Assembly (NCBI RefSeq): GCF_013155375.1
Contig: NZ_JABJQY010000002.1
Location: forward strand, 2,170,001-2,234,000
Reading direction: 5' to 3'
Length of the DNA: 64,000 nt
Source: Nocardioides sp. zg-1308
GTDB taxonomy: Bacteria; Actinomycetota; Actinomycetes; Propionibacteriales; Nocardioidaceae
Part shown: positions 8,926-16,678 of the stretch, piece by piece
Numbering within the stretch: the stretch's first letter is position 1
Layout: each line of letters opens with the position of its first letter
Position numbers and translations under genes: made by a program
Notes under the pieces: generated by a model
The model's database searches: none
Told to the model about the DNA's origin: nothing
What the model saw: the letters and a program-made list of their open reading frames with translations, nothing else

Positions 8926-9492
8926 TCAGCGCACGAACGCCCGCGCCACCGTGGCGGCGAGCGCCTCCCGGCGACGGCGGTGCAGGGACCCGGGGTCGCC
9001 GGGGTCGGCGGTGCGGGTGAGGGAGGCCTGCGCCCAGGTGCCGGCCAGCGCGATGAGCATCGACCAGAGGTCCTCGACGTCGACGTCGGCCACCAGCACG
9101 CCGGCGACCTGGGCCTCGTGCAGGCGGGCCAGCGCGGGACCGTCGTGGTGTGGGGTGGTGAACAGGTCACCGCTCGGCCGGCGCTCGAGCCGCGACCAGA
9201 TCAGCAGCCGGACCAGCGAGGGATCGGCCAGGTAGGCGTCGTAGAGGCGGGTGGCGTAGCCGGGCAGGTCCTCGACGGTCAGGGGGACCCGGCCCACCGT
9301 GGCGGCGACGTGCAGAGCGACGGCGGCGTCGAACAGCGCGTCCTTGTTGCCGACGTGGGCGTAGAGCTGGGACTTGTTGATCCGGGCGGTCGCGGCGATG
9401 CGGTCGACGCGCGCCCCGGCCAGGCCGTGCGCCACGAACTCGGCCGTCGCCGCCTCGAGGATCCGCTGACGGGTCTGCTCGGCCTTTCCCAC
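8926..9492 (-). CDS. TetR/AcrR family transcriptional regulator
   Basis: A 188-aa regulator. The N-terminal helix-turn-helix is typical (TRQRILEAATAEFVAHG, then INKSQLYAHVGNKDALFDAA), followed by an all-helical ligand domain. It starts with GTG. A TAGACT box (9499-9504, minus strand) sits 6 nt before the start, so the transcript is probably leaderless. It is divergent from the alcohol dehydrogenase gene, and a perfect 16-bp palindrome lies between the two starts. The likely role is repression of itself and the dehydrogenase; the inducer is unknown. Confidence 0.92.
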   Translation of the reverse strand: MGKAEQTRQRILEAATAEFVAHGLAGARVDRIAATARINKSQLYAHVGNKDALFDAAVALHVAATVGRVPLTVEDLPGYATRLYDAYLADPSLVRLLIWSRLERRPSGDLFTTPHHDGPALARLHEAQVAGVLVADVDVEDLWSMLIALAGTWAQASLTRTADPGDPGSLHRRRREALAATVARAFVR

Positions 9493-9498
9493 CGGGGT

Positions 9499-9504
9499 AG
9501 TCTA
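9499..9504 (-). promoter_or_regulatory. Candidate leaderless -10 element of the TetR gene
   Basis: Minus-strand TAGACT is separated by 6 nt from the GTG at 9492. The palindrome at 9514-9529 overlaps the spacer/-35 side of this promoter, as expected for autorepression. Confidence 0.55.
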
Positions 9505-9513
9505 CCGAGAACC

Positions 9514-9529
9514 AACCAACCGGTTGGTT
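9514..9529. promoter_or_regulatory. Palindromic TetR operator candidate
   Basis: AACCAACCGGTTGGTT is a perfect 16-bp palindrome in the divergent region, 22 bp from the TetR start and 32 bp from the dehydrogenase ATG. An extra ACC half-repeat precedes it. Position and symmetry fit an operator for the adjacent TetR protein. Confidence 0.7.
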
Positions 9530-9561
9530 CTGCACTGCTCGTCACCCCACCAGGAGTCACC

Positions 9562-10608
9562 ATGTCCAAGGTCACCGGCTACCGAGCGACCGACCGCCCC
9601 GGCGAGGTGGAGCTCGTCGGCCTCACCCGCCGCGACCTCAGGCCCGACGACGTCGAGGTCCGGATCTCGCACTGCGGGGTGTGCCACACCGACCTGCACG
9701 CGCTCAGCGGGTCCGCCGCGGGCCGCGGCGGCACCCCGCTCGTCCCGGGCCACGAGTTCGTCGGCGAGGTCGTCGCGACCGGCCCCGCGGTCACGTCCTT
9801 CGCGGTGGGCGACCCCGTCGCCGTCGGCAACATCGTGGACTCGTGCGGGACCTGCGCGATGTGCGTCGCGGGCCAGGAGAACATGTGCGTCGAGTTCCCC
9901 ACGCTGACCTACGGCGGCACCGACCGGGTCGACGGCTCCACCACGCTCGGCGGCTGGTCGTCGTCGTACGTCGTGCGCGAGGACTTCGTCTACCACCGCC
10001 CGCCCGCCCTGGACCCCGCCGCGGTCGCCCCGCTGATGTGCGCGGGCGTCACGGTGTGGGAGCCGCTGCGCGTGTGGGGCGCCGGACCCGGCACCCGCGT
10101 GGGCGTGGTCGGGCTGGGCGGCCTCGGCCACCTCGCGGTGAAGCTGGCGGTCGCGCTCGGCGCCGAGGTCACGGTGTTCACCCGCACCGCCGACAAGGCC
10201 GCCGACGCCCGCGCGCTGGGGGCGCACCGGGTGGTGCTCTCCACGGACGAGCAGGACATGGCGGCGGCGGGGGAGAGCCTCGACCTGGTCATCGACTGCG
10301 TCCCCGGCGCCCACGAGGTCGGCCCCTACCTGCGCACGCTCGCCCTCGACGGGACGCTGGTGGTGGTGGGCCACCTCGGCGAGGTGCGGGTCGACGCGAT
10401 GGACCTGCTGCGCGCGCGCCGTCGGCTGGCCTCGTCGGGCAGCGCCGGACGGGCCAGGACGCAGGAGCTGCTCGACTTCTGCGGCGAGCACGGCGTCACC
10501 GCCGACGTCGAGACGGTCCCGTCCGCCCAGGTCGCGACCGCGCTGGAGCGGCTGGGACGCAACGACGTCCGCTACCGGTTCACCCTCGACCTGCGCGACC
10601 TCGGCTGA
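9562..10608 (+). CDS. Zinc-dependent alcohol dehydrogenase (YahK/CAD-like MDR family)
   Basis: A 348-aa medium-chain dehydrogenase/reductase expected to interconvert aldehydes and alcohols with NAD(P)H. Catalytic zinc ligands appear in HCGVCHTDLHA and PGHEFVGEV. The structural zinc site is DSCGTCAMCVAGQENMC with four cysteines. The nucleotide-binding glycine motif is GVVGLGGLGHLAVKLA near residue 178. AGGAG lies 5 nt before the ATG. It is divergent from a TetR gene and probably under its control. Substrate is not predictable from sequence; cinnamyl-alcohol-type or general aldehyde reductase is the closest subfamily. Confidence 0.93.
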   Translation: MSKVTGYRATDRPGEVELVGLTRRDLRPDDVEVRISHCGVCHTDLHALSGSAAGRGGTPLVPGHEFVGEVVATGPAVTSFAVGDPVAVGNIVDSCGTCAMCVAGQENMCVEFPTLTYGGTDRVDGSTTLGGWSSSYVVREDFVYHRPPALDPAAVAPLMCAGVTVWEPLRVWGAGPGTRVGVVGLGGLGHLAVKLAVALGAEVTVFTRTADKAADARALGAHRVVLSTDEQDMAAAGESLDLVIDCVPGAHEVGPYLRTLALDGTLVVVGHLGEVRVDAMDLLRARRRLASSGSAGRARTQELLDFCGEHGVTADVETVPSAQVATALERLGRNDVRYRFTLDLRDLG

Positions 10609-10625
10609 CCAGCCGTACGGCGGCG

Positions 10626-11078
10626 TCAGGCGAGCAGCAGCACGACGTGCTGGGCCACGCAGGCGGGCTTGTCGCGACCCTCTATCTCGACGGTGTGCTC
10701 CACGATGAGCTGCTTGCCCTGCGGCAGGTCGCGCACCTCGCCGAAGCGCACGTGGGAGCGCAACCTGCTGTCGACCGGCACCGGGTGGGGGAAGCGCACC
10801 TTCTCCAGGCCGTAGTTGAGCCGCGCGCCCGGCGTCTCGAGGCGGAAGACCTGCGAGGCGAAGTGGGGGAGCAGGCTCAGGGTGAGGAAGCCGTGGGCGA
10901 TCGTCGTGCCGAAGGGCCCGGCGCCCGCCTGCTCGACGTCCACGTGGATCCACTGGTGGTCCAGCGTGGCGTCGGCGAAGGAGTCGATCCTGGCCTGGTC
11001 GACCGCGAGCCACTCGCTGGTGCCGATCTCGGACCCTGCGGCTGCGGCGACGTCGTCGAGGGTGGTGAAGGTGCGCAT
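10626..11078 (-). CDS. MaoC family (R)-specific enoyl-CoA hydratase-like dehydratase
   Basis: A 150-aa single hot-dog-fold hydratase. The MaoC catalytic motif is visible: D(A)TLDHQWIHVD with Asp and His, then GPFGTTIAHGFLTLSLLP. Such proteins hydrate trans-2-enoyl-CoA to (R)-3-hydroxyacyl-CoA. I chose the internal ATG (MRTFTTLDD) because TATGTT lies 7 nt upstream on the minus strand; an ATG 12 nt further upstream is the alternative. The promoter region is shared with the divergent add gene. Exact substrate is unknown. Confidence 0.9.
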   Translation of the reverse strand: MRTFTTLDDVAAAAGSEIGTSEWLAVDQARIDSFADATLDHQWIHVDVEQAGAGPFGTTIAHGFLTLSLLPHFASQVFRLETPGARLNYGLEKVRFPHPVPVDSRLRSHVRFGEVRDLPQGKQLIVEHTVEIEGRDKPACVAQHVVLLLA

Positions 11079-11113
11079 GGGGGCGAACATAGTCCGCCTG
11101 CTTGGATGTGCCG

Positions 11114-12193
11114 GTGACCACTCCCACCCGCGACCAGGTGCACCGGGCCCCCAAGGTGCTGCTCCACGACCACCTCGACGGCGGGCTCCGTCCGCAGACG
11201 ATCGTCGAGCTCGCCGCCGAGATCGGTCACGAGCTGCCTGCCGGCGACGCCGCGTCGCTCGGGCAGTGGTTCGCCGACTCCGCCGACTCCGGCTCGCTGG
11301 TGCGCTACCTCGAGACGTTCGACCACACGGTGGCGGTCATGCAGAACGGCCCGGCGATCGCCCGTGTCGCGCGCGAGTGCGTCGAGGACCTGGCCGCCGA
11401 CGGCGTCGTCTACGCCGAGGTGCGCTACGCCCCCGAGCAGCACGTGAGCGGCGGGATGACGCTCGACGAGGTGGTCGCCGCCGTGCAGGAGGGCTTCGAC
11501 GCGGGGGCGGCCGCGAGTGGCGGCAGGATCGTCGTACGCCAGCTGCTCACCGCGATGCGGCACCAGGCCCGGTCGATGGAGATCGCCGAGCTCGCGATCG
11601 CCTGGCGCGACCGCGGGGTGGCGGGCTTCGACATCGCCGGCGCCGAGGCCGGCTTCCCGCCCACCCGGCACCTCGACGCGTTCGAGTACCTCCAGCGCGA
11701 GAACGCGCACTTCACCATCCACGCCGGCGAGGCGTTCGGCCTGCCCTCGATCTGGGAGGCCCTCCAGTGGTGCGGCGCCGACCGGCTCGGCCACGGCGTG
11801 CGGATCATCGACGACATCACGGTGGCCGAGGACGGCTCGGTCGAGCTCGGCCGGCTCGCGGCCTACGTCCGCGACAAGCGCATCCCCCTGGAGATGTGCC
11901 CGAGCTCCAACATCCAGACGGGTGCGGCGGAGTCCTTCGCGGAGCACCCCATCGGCCTGCTGACCGACCTGCGGTTCCGGGTCACCGTCAACACCGACAA
12001 CCGGCTGATGAGCGGCACGTCGATGACGCAGGAGATGTTCGGGCTGGTCGAGGCGTTCGGCCACACGCTCGAGGACCTGCGCTGGTTCACCATCAACGCC
12101 ATGAAGTCGGCGTTCCTGCCCTTCGACGAGCGGCTCGCGATCATCGACCGCGTCGTCAAGCCGGGCTACGCCGACCTCATGGCCGAGGCCTGA
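11114..12193 (+). CDS. add: Adenosine deaminase
   Basis: A roughly 359-aa metal-dependent deaminase converting (deoxy)adenosine to (deoxy)inosine. Zinc-ligand motif [12 protein letters not shown] is near the N-terminus, followed by [14 protein letters not shown] (His and catalytic Glu), [11 protein letters not shown] and the late [10 protein letters not shown] and NTDNRLMSG segments. Length fits bacterial Add. The start is uncertain: TTG 11102, GTG 11108 and GTG 11114 are all in frame. I chose 11114 because the conserved domain begins soon after. A CATAGT box at 11088-11093 overlaps the divergent MaoC promoter. Its inosine product is the substrate of the PNP at 30.9 kb. Confidence 0.95.
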   Translation: MTTPTRDQVHRAPKVLLHDHLDGGLRPQTIVELAAEIGHELPAGDAASLGQWFADSADSGSLVRYLETFDHTVAVMQNGPAIARVARECVEDLAADGVVYAEVRYAPEQHVSGGMTLDEVVAAVQEGFDAGAAASGGRIVVRQLLTAMRHQARSMEIAELAIAWRDRGVAGFDIAGAEAGFPPTRHLDAFEYLQRENAHFTIHAGEAFGLPSIWEALQWCGADRLGHGVRIIDDITVAEDGSVELGRLAAYVRDKRIPLEMCPSSNIQTGAAESFAEHPIGLLTDLRFRVTVNTDNRLMSGTSMTQEMFGLVEAFGHTLEDLRWFTINAMKSAFLPFDERLAIIDRVVKPGYADLMAEA

Positions 12194-12784
12194 TCAGCTG
12201 CTGAGCTCGGCGTACGCCCGGTCACCGGTCGCCCGGCGGCACCCCTGCTCGACCGCGTGCGCGACCACGCGCTGCTGGTCGCGCATGAGCGCGAACCCGC
12301 GGCGCAGGAGGACCAGCGGCGGCTTGCGGTGCTCGCGCAGGTCGCGGGTGAGCCGGCGCCAGAACGTCACGAGCGGGTGCTGGGTGATGCAGTAGGCCGC
12401 GGCGAGCATGCCGTCGTCGCGGCAGGCGGCCACGACGTCCGGCGCGAAGATCCCCTCCGCCACGAAGCGGGTGCTGCCCCCGAGCTCCACGGTGCGGGAC
12501 CCGCACCGCCCGTTCTGCGCGATCTCGTAGACGGGCACCTCGCTGCGCCCGGTGCCGCACAGCTCGCGCAGCGCCGCCATCGCGTCCTCGCGGTGCCAGG
12601 AGTCGGGGTGGTCCCAGTCGACGAGGCCCTCGTTGGCGCCGTGGGTGATGCGCGGGAGGGTCGGGTCGTCGCCGTCCTTGTAGAAGTCGTCGAGGCGCAG
12701 GACGGGGAGTCCGAGCCGCTCGGCGAGCCGCGACTTGCCGGCTCCGCTCGGGCCGGCCAGGACGACCACCTGGGCTGTGTGCAT
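12194..12784 (-). CDS. Uridine kinase-like P-loop protein
   Basis: A 196-aa ATP-binding protein with Walker A VVLAGPSGAGKSRLAERLG at the N-terminus, followed by LRLDDFYKDGDDPTLP, which resembles the substrate Asp region of uridine kinases, and DWDHPDSWH. It probably phosphorylates a nucleoside, uridine or cytidine being the natural guess beside add and the importer, but it is shorter and more divergent than classical Udk. The internal ATG at 12784 directly precedes the beta strand before the P-loop and was preferred over an upstream in-frame start at 12814. Confidence 0.85.
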   Translation of the reverse strand: MHTAQVVVLAGPSGAGKSRLAERLGLPVLRLDDFYKDGDDPTLPRITHGANEGLVDWDHPDSWHREDAMAALRELCGTGRSEVPVYEIAQNGRCGSRTVELGGSTRFVAEGIFAPDVVAACRDDGMLAAAYCITQHPLVTFWRRLTRDLREHRKPPLVLLRRGFALMRDQQRVVAHAVEQGCRRATGDRAYAELSS

Positions 12785-12879
12785 GGTTACAGACTCATTT
12801 CCTCGTTCGGCCACGGACGTCCGGACTGGAGATTAGTCTCGCCCAGACCCCCGATTGACACCTCTGTGGGAGGACCTCC

Positions 12880-14547
12880 ATGAGTCTCGACGACTCGACC
12901 GCGACCGATACCGCGGACATCTCCGGCGGCGCTGCCCGGCGCCCCCGCAACACCTGGGTGCTGGCCGGGCTGGCGCTGCTCCTCGTCGTCGCCCTCGTCG
13001 GCTTCTTCGCCACCCGCGGCGACAGCAGCGAGCCCGGCGCGGCCGACTGCGTCTCCGAGGTGGTCACCCTCACCACGGCCCCCGTGATGGAGGACCTGGT
13101 CAGGAAGGCGGTCAAGGACGTCAACGCCGACGAGCCCTGCATCGACATCCAGGTCACGGCCGGGTCCGTGAAGGACGTCGTCGCGGTCCTCAGCGACCCG
13201 GAGGCCCAGCTGCCCGAGATCTGGATCCCCGACAGCCCCACCTGGAAGGGCCAGCTCACCGCGGCCGGCTGGACCGGCACCCCGGTCGCCGACGTCCTCG
13301 CCCAGACGCCCGTCGGGCTCATCGGTGGTCCGTCCTCCGAGGCCCCCGCCTCGTGGTCGCAGGTCCTCGACGGTGGCAGCCTCTCGATGGCCGACCCGAG
13401 CGCCGAGGGCGCCTCCGCGCTCGCGCTCCTGGCGCCTTACGCCGAGATGAAGAAGACCGGCCAGACGCCCGCCTCGATCGAGGCCAAGACCGTGCCCGTC
13501 GCCCAGACCTACGGCGAGCGCGCCGTCGCCGGCAGCGCCAACGAGACCGACCTGTCCACCATCTCGGCCTCGAGCACCCAGCTGGTGCCGGCCACCGAGC
13601 AGGCCTACCTGTCGGCCCGCCGCAGCAACGACCAGCTCACGCTGGTGGCTCCGCGCACCGGTGTGCCGATGCTGCAGTACCCGCTGATCGACGTGAACCG
13701 CGGCACCAAGGACATCCTCGCCTCGGGCGGCGACCTCTCCGCCCGCGTCGGCCGCGCGCTGACCCGCTGGTTCACCTCGAGCGCCGGCGTCGAGGCGATC
13801 GCCGCCGCCGAGCTCCGCGGCCCCGACGGCACCCCGCTGCCCAACGAGATCGGCCTCGGCAACGCCCAGGTCCTCGACACGGTGCCGCAGAAGACCACCG
13901 ACGACGCGCTGCGCCAGTGGCGCGTGCTCTCGGTCCCCTCGAGCATCCTCGCCGTGGTCGACCTGTCCGGCTCCATGAAGATGGCGATCGGCGACACGAC
14001 GCGCATCCAGCTCGCGGTCCAGGCCTCGCAGGTGGCGCTCGACGCGTTCCCGGCCCAGGCGCGGATCGGCATCTGGGGCTTCTCCAAGAACCGCGGCGAG
14101 GACGGCGCGTCCTTCGCCGAGTACGCCGCCCTGGACCGGCTCGACGCCGACGCCGGCGAGGCCGGCACCCACGGCGAGCTGGTCCGCAAGGAAGCGGACG
14201 CCCTGGTCGCCCGGGTGAAGGGTGCCACCGGCCTGATGGACACCACCCTCGCGGCCTACAAGCACGCGCAGGAGAAGTGGGACCCGGCGTGGTTCAACTC
14301 CGTGGTGATCTTCACCGACGGCGCGAGCGACGACTCCAGCTCGCTGTCGCTCGACTCGCTGGTCAACCAGCTCAAGTCGATCCGCGACCCCGCGAAGCCG
14401 GTCAAGGTGATCATCATCGGCATCTCGCAGGACGCCGACACCGGCGAGCTCGACCAGATCGCCGCGGCGACGGGCGGCCAGAACTACCTGGTCAACAACC
14501 CCAACGAGATCCTCGGCGTGCTGGCCCAGGCCCTGCTCAACCGCTGA
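12880..14547 (+). CDS. Membrane-anchored solute-binding/von Willebrand factor A fusion protein (paralogue 2)
   Basis: A 555-aa predicted surface protein of unknown function. A 24-residue polar N-terminus precedes one membrane helix (VLAGLALLLVVALVGFFA). Next come a solute-binding-like domain (about 50-345, with EIWIPDSPTWKGQL) and a vWA domain (about 355-555). The metal site is intact: DLSGSM (Asp at about 361), GATGLMDT and IFTDGAS. GGAGG lies 6 nt before the ATG. Paralogue of the protein at 7315; the two differ strongly in sequence but keep domain order, the pre-vWA motif SVPSS(I/M)LAVVD and the C-terminal G(G/E)(Q/A)(N/Y)YL-type ending. Confidence 0.88.
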   Translation: MSLDDSTATDTADISGGAARRPRNTWVLAGLALLLVVALVGFFATRGDSSEPGAADCVSEVVTLTTAPVMEDLVRKAVKDVNADEPCIDIQVTAGSVKDVVAVLSDPEAQLPEIWIPDSPTWKGQLTAAGWTGTPVADVLAQTPVGLIGGPSSEAPASWSQVLDGGSLSMADPSAEGASALALLAPYAEMKKTGQTPASIEAKTVPVAQTYGERAVAGSANETDLSTISASSTQLVPATEQAYLSARRSNDQLTLVAPRTGVPMLQYPLIDVNRGTKDILASGGDLSARVGRALTRWFTSSAGVEAIAAAELRGPDGTPLPNEIGLGNAQVLDTVPQKTTDDALRQWRVLSVPSSILAVVDLSGSMKMAIGDTTRIQLAVQASQVALDAFPAQARIGIWGFSKNRGEDGASFAEYAALDRLDADAGEAGTHGELVRKEADALVARVKGATGLMDTTLAAYKHAQEKWDPAWFNSVVIFTDGASDDSSSLSLDSLVNQLKSIRDPAKPVKVIIIGISQDADTGELDQIAAATGGQNYLVNNPNEILGVLAQALLNR

Positions 14548-14571
14548 TCCGACCCGCACGCTGATCCGACC

Positions 14572-14616
14572 CGCACGCTGGTCCACCGGGCGCACCGCCC
14601 GGAGGATCAGCGTGCG
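14572..14616. terminator. Bidirectional hairpin between convergent genes
   Basis: An inner perfect stem CCGGGCG/CGCCCGG (14586-14592 and 14596-14602, 3-nt loop) is flanked by a 13-bp outer arm pair (14572-14584 with 14604-14616, one G-U type mismatch). It separates the vWA gene from the convergent DinB-like gene and includes the latter's last codons. No long T-tract is present. A 17-bp tandem direct repeat (14544-14560, 14561-14577) overlaps the left arm and offers an alternative, perfectly matching left arm. Confidence 0.6.
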
Positions 14617-15269
14617 AGGCGTTCGCGCAGGACCCCGACGCCCGGTCCGCGCAGGTCGTCCAGCGCCGCCGGGCGGCCGGTGACCGCCATCGCGAGGGCC
14701 TCCAGGGCGCCCTCCACCACGGCCCCGGAGCCGCGGGCCCAGTCCGCGTCGGTGGCTCGCAGCGCGAGGCCGTCGGTCCACCCCGGGCGCGTCAGGGCGG
14801 GTGCCGCCGTCCCGGACGCGAGGTGGTCGAGCAGCAGCAGCCAGTCCTCCCGCGGCACGTCGGCCGGCAGGCCGAGCGGCCGGGCGATGTCGCGCAGGTG
14901 GATGCAGGTGTCGGCGAAGGGCCCCATCGGGCCGACCCGCGGCGGGTCCACCCGGTCGGCCGCGCGCTCGCGCAGCAGGGACACCAGCTCGGCCGGCTCG
15001 CGGCGGGCGAGGGACCGGGTGACGTGGTCGACGGTCGCCGCCGTGTCCCCGCGGTGGCGCAGCGACACGAGCAGGAACCGACCGAAGCCGACGACCATCG
15101 GCTGCACGAGGTGGGCGGCCAGGTGCCGCACCGTCCAGCCCTCGCACAGGGTCGGCGCCTGCCACTGCTCCGACGTCAGCGACGCGAGGAGGTCCGCTGC
15201 CGCCCGCCGGTTGCGCGTCGTCCGGGCGAAGACGTCGTCAGCGTCCACCGGGACCTGCACCCAGGTCAC
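14607..15269 (-). CDS. Maleylpyruvate isomerase/mycothiol-dependent (DinB-like) family protein
   Basis: A 220-aa protein of the MDMPI_N/DinB-like fold. The signature region ADLLASLTSEQWQAPTLCEGWTVRHLAAHL is present near residues 23-52, with a His on the WTVRHLAAH helix as the probable metal ligand, and a C-terminal TRPGWTDGLALRATD stretch. Family members use mycothiol or bind metals, but most have no known substrate. The GTG start overlaps the stop of the upstream MarR gene by 4 bp (GTGA), so the pair is coupled. Confidence 0.85.
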   Translation of the reverse strand: MTWVQVPVDADDVFARTTRNRRAAADLLASLTSEQWQAPTLCEGWTVRHLAAHLVQPMVVGFGRFLLVSLRHRGDTAATVDHVTRSLARREPAELVSLLRERAADRVDPPRVGPMGPFADTCIHLRDIARPLGLPADVPREDWLLLLDHLASGTAAPALTRPGWTDGLALRATDADWARGSGAVVEGALEALAMAVTGRPAALDDLRGPGVGVLRERLAR

Positions 15270-15712
15270 TGCGCCCACCGGGCGCGGACCGCGGCCTCGA
15301 CGCTGCGCAGCACCTCGGTCGCAGCGGCGATCTCCTGCACCGAGCACTCCGGGGCCAGTCGGGCGAGGTCCGCGAGCTCGCGGTCGTGCACCCGGCCGAA
15401 GAGGCGACGACCCTCGGCGGTCGGTGCCACGAGGACGGACCGGCGATGGTCGGGGTTGGGCGCGGTCGCCACGTGCCCGAGCCGCACGAGCTCGTCGACC
15501 TGGCGCTGGACGTTCTGCCGGGCGAGCGACAACCGCGTGGCGACGCGCGGGACGGTGGCCGCTCCGTCGACGACCAGCACCTCCATGACGGCGCGGGACC
15601 CCACGGTCCACCCCGTCCCGCGGAGGCCCTCGTCCACGACGCGGGCGGAGCCGAGCACGATCGGGCGGACCAGGCGGAGCAGGTCGTAGAGGACTTCACC
15701 GCGGGATGACAT
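15266..15712 (-). CDS. MarR family transcriptional regulator
   Basis: A roughly 148-aa winged-helix regulator. The helix-turn-helix VPRVATRLSLARQNVQRQVDEL and the wing (ATAPNPDHRRSVLVAPTAEG, containing DxR) are clear. I start at ATG 15712 (MSSRGEVLYDLL); an upstream start at 15772 would add 20 atypical residues. An inverted repeat overlaps the start region, suggesting autoregulation. It is coupled to the DinB-like gene, its probable target. Confidence 0.88.
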   Translation of the reverse strand: MSSRGEVLYDLLRLVRPIVLGSARVVDEGLRGTGWTVGSRAVMEVLVVDGAATVPRVATRLSLARQNVQRQVDELVRLGHVATAPNPDHRRSVLVAPTAEGRRLFGRVHDRELADLARLAPECSVQEIAAATEVLRSVEAAVRARWAQ

Positions 15713-15729
15713 GACACCAATGATGTCAT
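15711..15729. promoter_or_regulatory. Inverted repeat at the MarR start (operator candidate)
   Basis: ATGACA (15711-15716) and TGTCAT (15724-15729) form a dyad with 7-nt spacing directly upstream of, and touching, the MarR start codon. This is a typical MarR-family operator geometry; binding is inferred. Confidence 0.45.
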
Positions 15730-15771
15730 TTTGGGTCAGGAGCGGCAACAGGGATGGCAAGGGGTACGGCA

Positions 15772-15800
15772 ACGGCCCCCGGAGGTCCTCCGGGGGCCGT
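15772..15800 (-). terminator. Terminator hairpin after the deoC-ALDH operon
   Basis: ACGGCCCCCGGAGG (15772-15785) and CCTCCGGGGGCCGT (15787-15800) are perfectly complementary over 14 bp around a single T; the innermost pairs must open to form a loop. It lies 18 bp after the last gene of the deoC operon on the minus strand. The following T-tract is weak (TTGCC). Confidence 0.65.
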
Positions 15801-15817
15801 CGTGGTCGATCGGTGGC

Positions 15818-16678
15818 TCAGACGCCGATCGGGTGCCAGACCGTCTTGGTCTCGAGGAAGCGCGTCATCCGGTCGAGGTCGGGCTCGGCCAGCCAGTCCG
15901 TGTCCGGTGCGGGACGGCGTACGCGCTTGAGGTTGTCGGCGGCCGCCACCTCGAGCTCGGTCGCGAGCGCGGGGTCGGTGACGCCGGTGAGGTCGATGCC
16001 GTTGACGTCCATGTGCGAGGCCAGCCACGGCGCGATCTCGGCCTGCGAGCCGGTGAGGACGTTGACCACGCCACCGGGCAGGTCGCTGGTCGCCATCACC
16101 TCGCCGAGGGTGATCGCGGTCAGCGGGTGCTGCTCGCTGGCGATCACCACCACGGTGTTGCCGGTGACGATGAGCGGCGCCACGACGCTGACCAGGCCGA
16201 GGAGCGGGCCTCGGGGTGCGACGACGGCGATCACGCCGCTCGGCTCGGGCGTGGACAGGTTGAAGTAGGGCCCCGCCACGGGGTTGGCGTTGCCGACGAC
16301 CTGGGTGATCTTGTCGGCCCAGCCGACGTACCAGACCAGGCGGTCGATGGCGGCGTCGACGTAGGCGCGGGCCCGGGAGGAGGAGACCCCCTCGGCCGCG
16401 CGCAGCTCGGCCTCGAACTGCTCGCGGCGGCCCTCGAGGACCTCGGCGACGCGGTAGACGACCTGGGCACGGTTGTAGGCGGTGCGGCCCGACCACCCGC
16501 CGAAGGCGGAGCGGGCGGCGACCACGGCGTCGCGGGCGTCCTTGCGGGAGGCGAGCGCGGCGTTGGCGAGCAGGCGGCCCTTGGCGTCGTTGACGACGTA
16601 GGAGCGGCCCGATTCCGAGCGGGGGAACTGCCCGCCGATGTAGAGCTTGTAGGTCTTGCGCACGTCGATGCGGCTCAT
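15818..16678 (-). CDS. Truncated aldehyde dehydrogenase family protein, catalytic domain missing
   Basis: A 286-aa protein aligning with roughly the first 250 residues of ALDH (for example YVGWADKITQVVGN against YYAGWADKLQYSGF of its neighbour, and VVNVLTGSQAEIAPWL against VVNIVTGAGDTGRAI). The chain then jumps to a short basic tail. The catalytic Glu motif (ELGGK) and the Cys motif are absent, so it cannot be a normal dehydrogenase. I see no remnant of the missing half downstream, so it looks like a stable shortened gene rather than a fresh frameshift. Its ATG overlaps the stop of the intact ALDH gene by one base (TGATG), suggesting equimolar synthesis, perhaps as a partner subunit. Confidence 0.9.
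   Translation of the reverse strand: MSRIDVRKTYKLYIGGQFPRSESGRSYVVNDAKGRLLANAALASRKDARDAVVAARSAFGGWSGRTAYNRAQVVYRVAEVLEGRREQFEAELRAAEGVSSSRARAYVDAAIDRLVWYVGWADKITQVVGNANPVAGPYFNLSTPEPSGVIAVVAPRGPLLGLVSVVAPLIVTGNTVVVIASEQHPLTAITLGEVMATSDLPGGVVNVLTGSQAEIAPWLASHMDVNGIDLTGVTDPALATELEVAAADNLKRVRRPAPDTDWLAEPDLDRMTRFLETKTVWHPIGV

Noticed and set aside
15818..16678. The short ALDH as a simple frameshifted or sequencing-error copy
   Set aside because: The region between its stop and the MarR gene is about 100 bp, filled by a terminator, so the missing 200 residues are not present in another frame.
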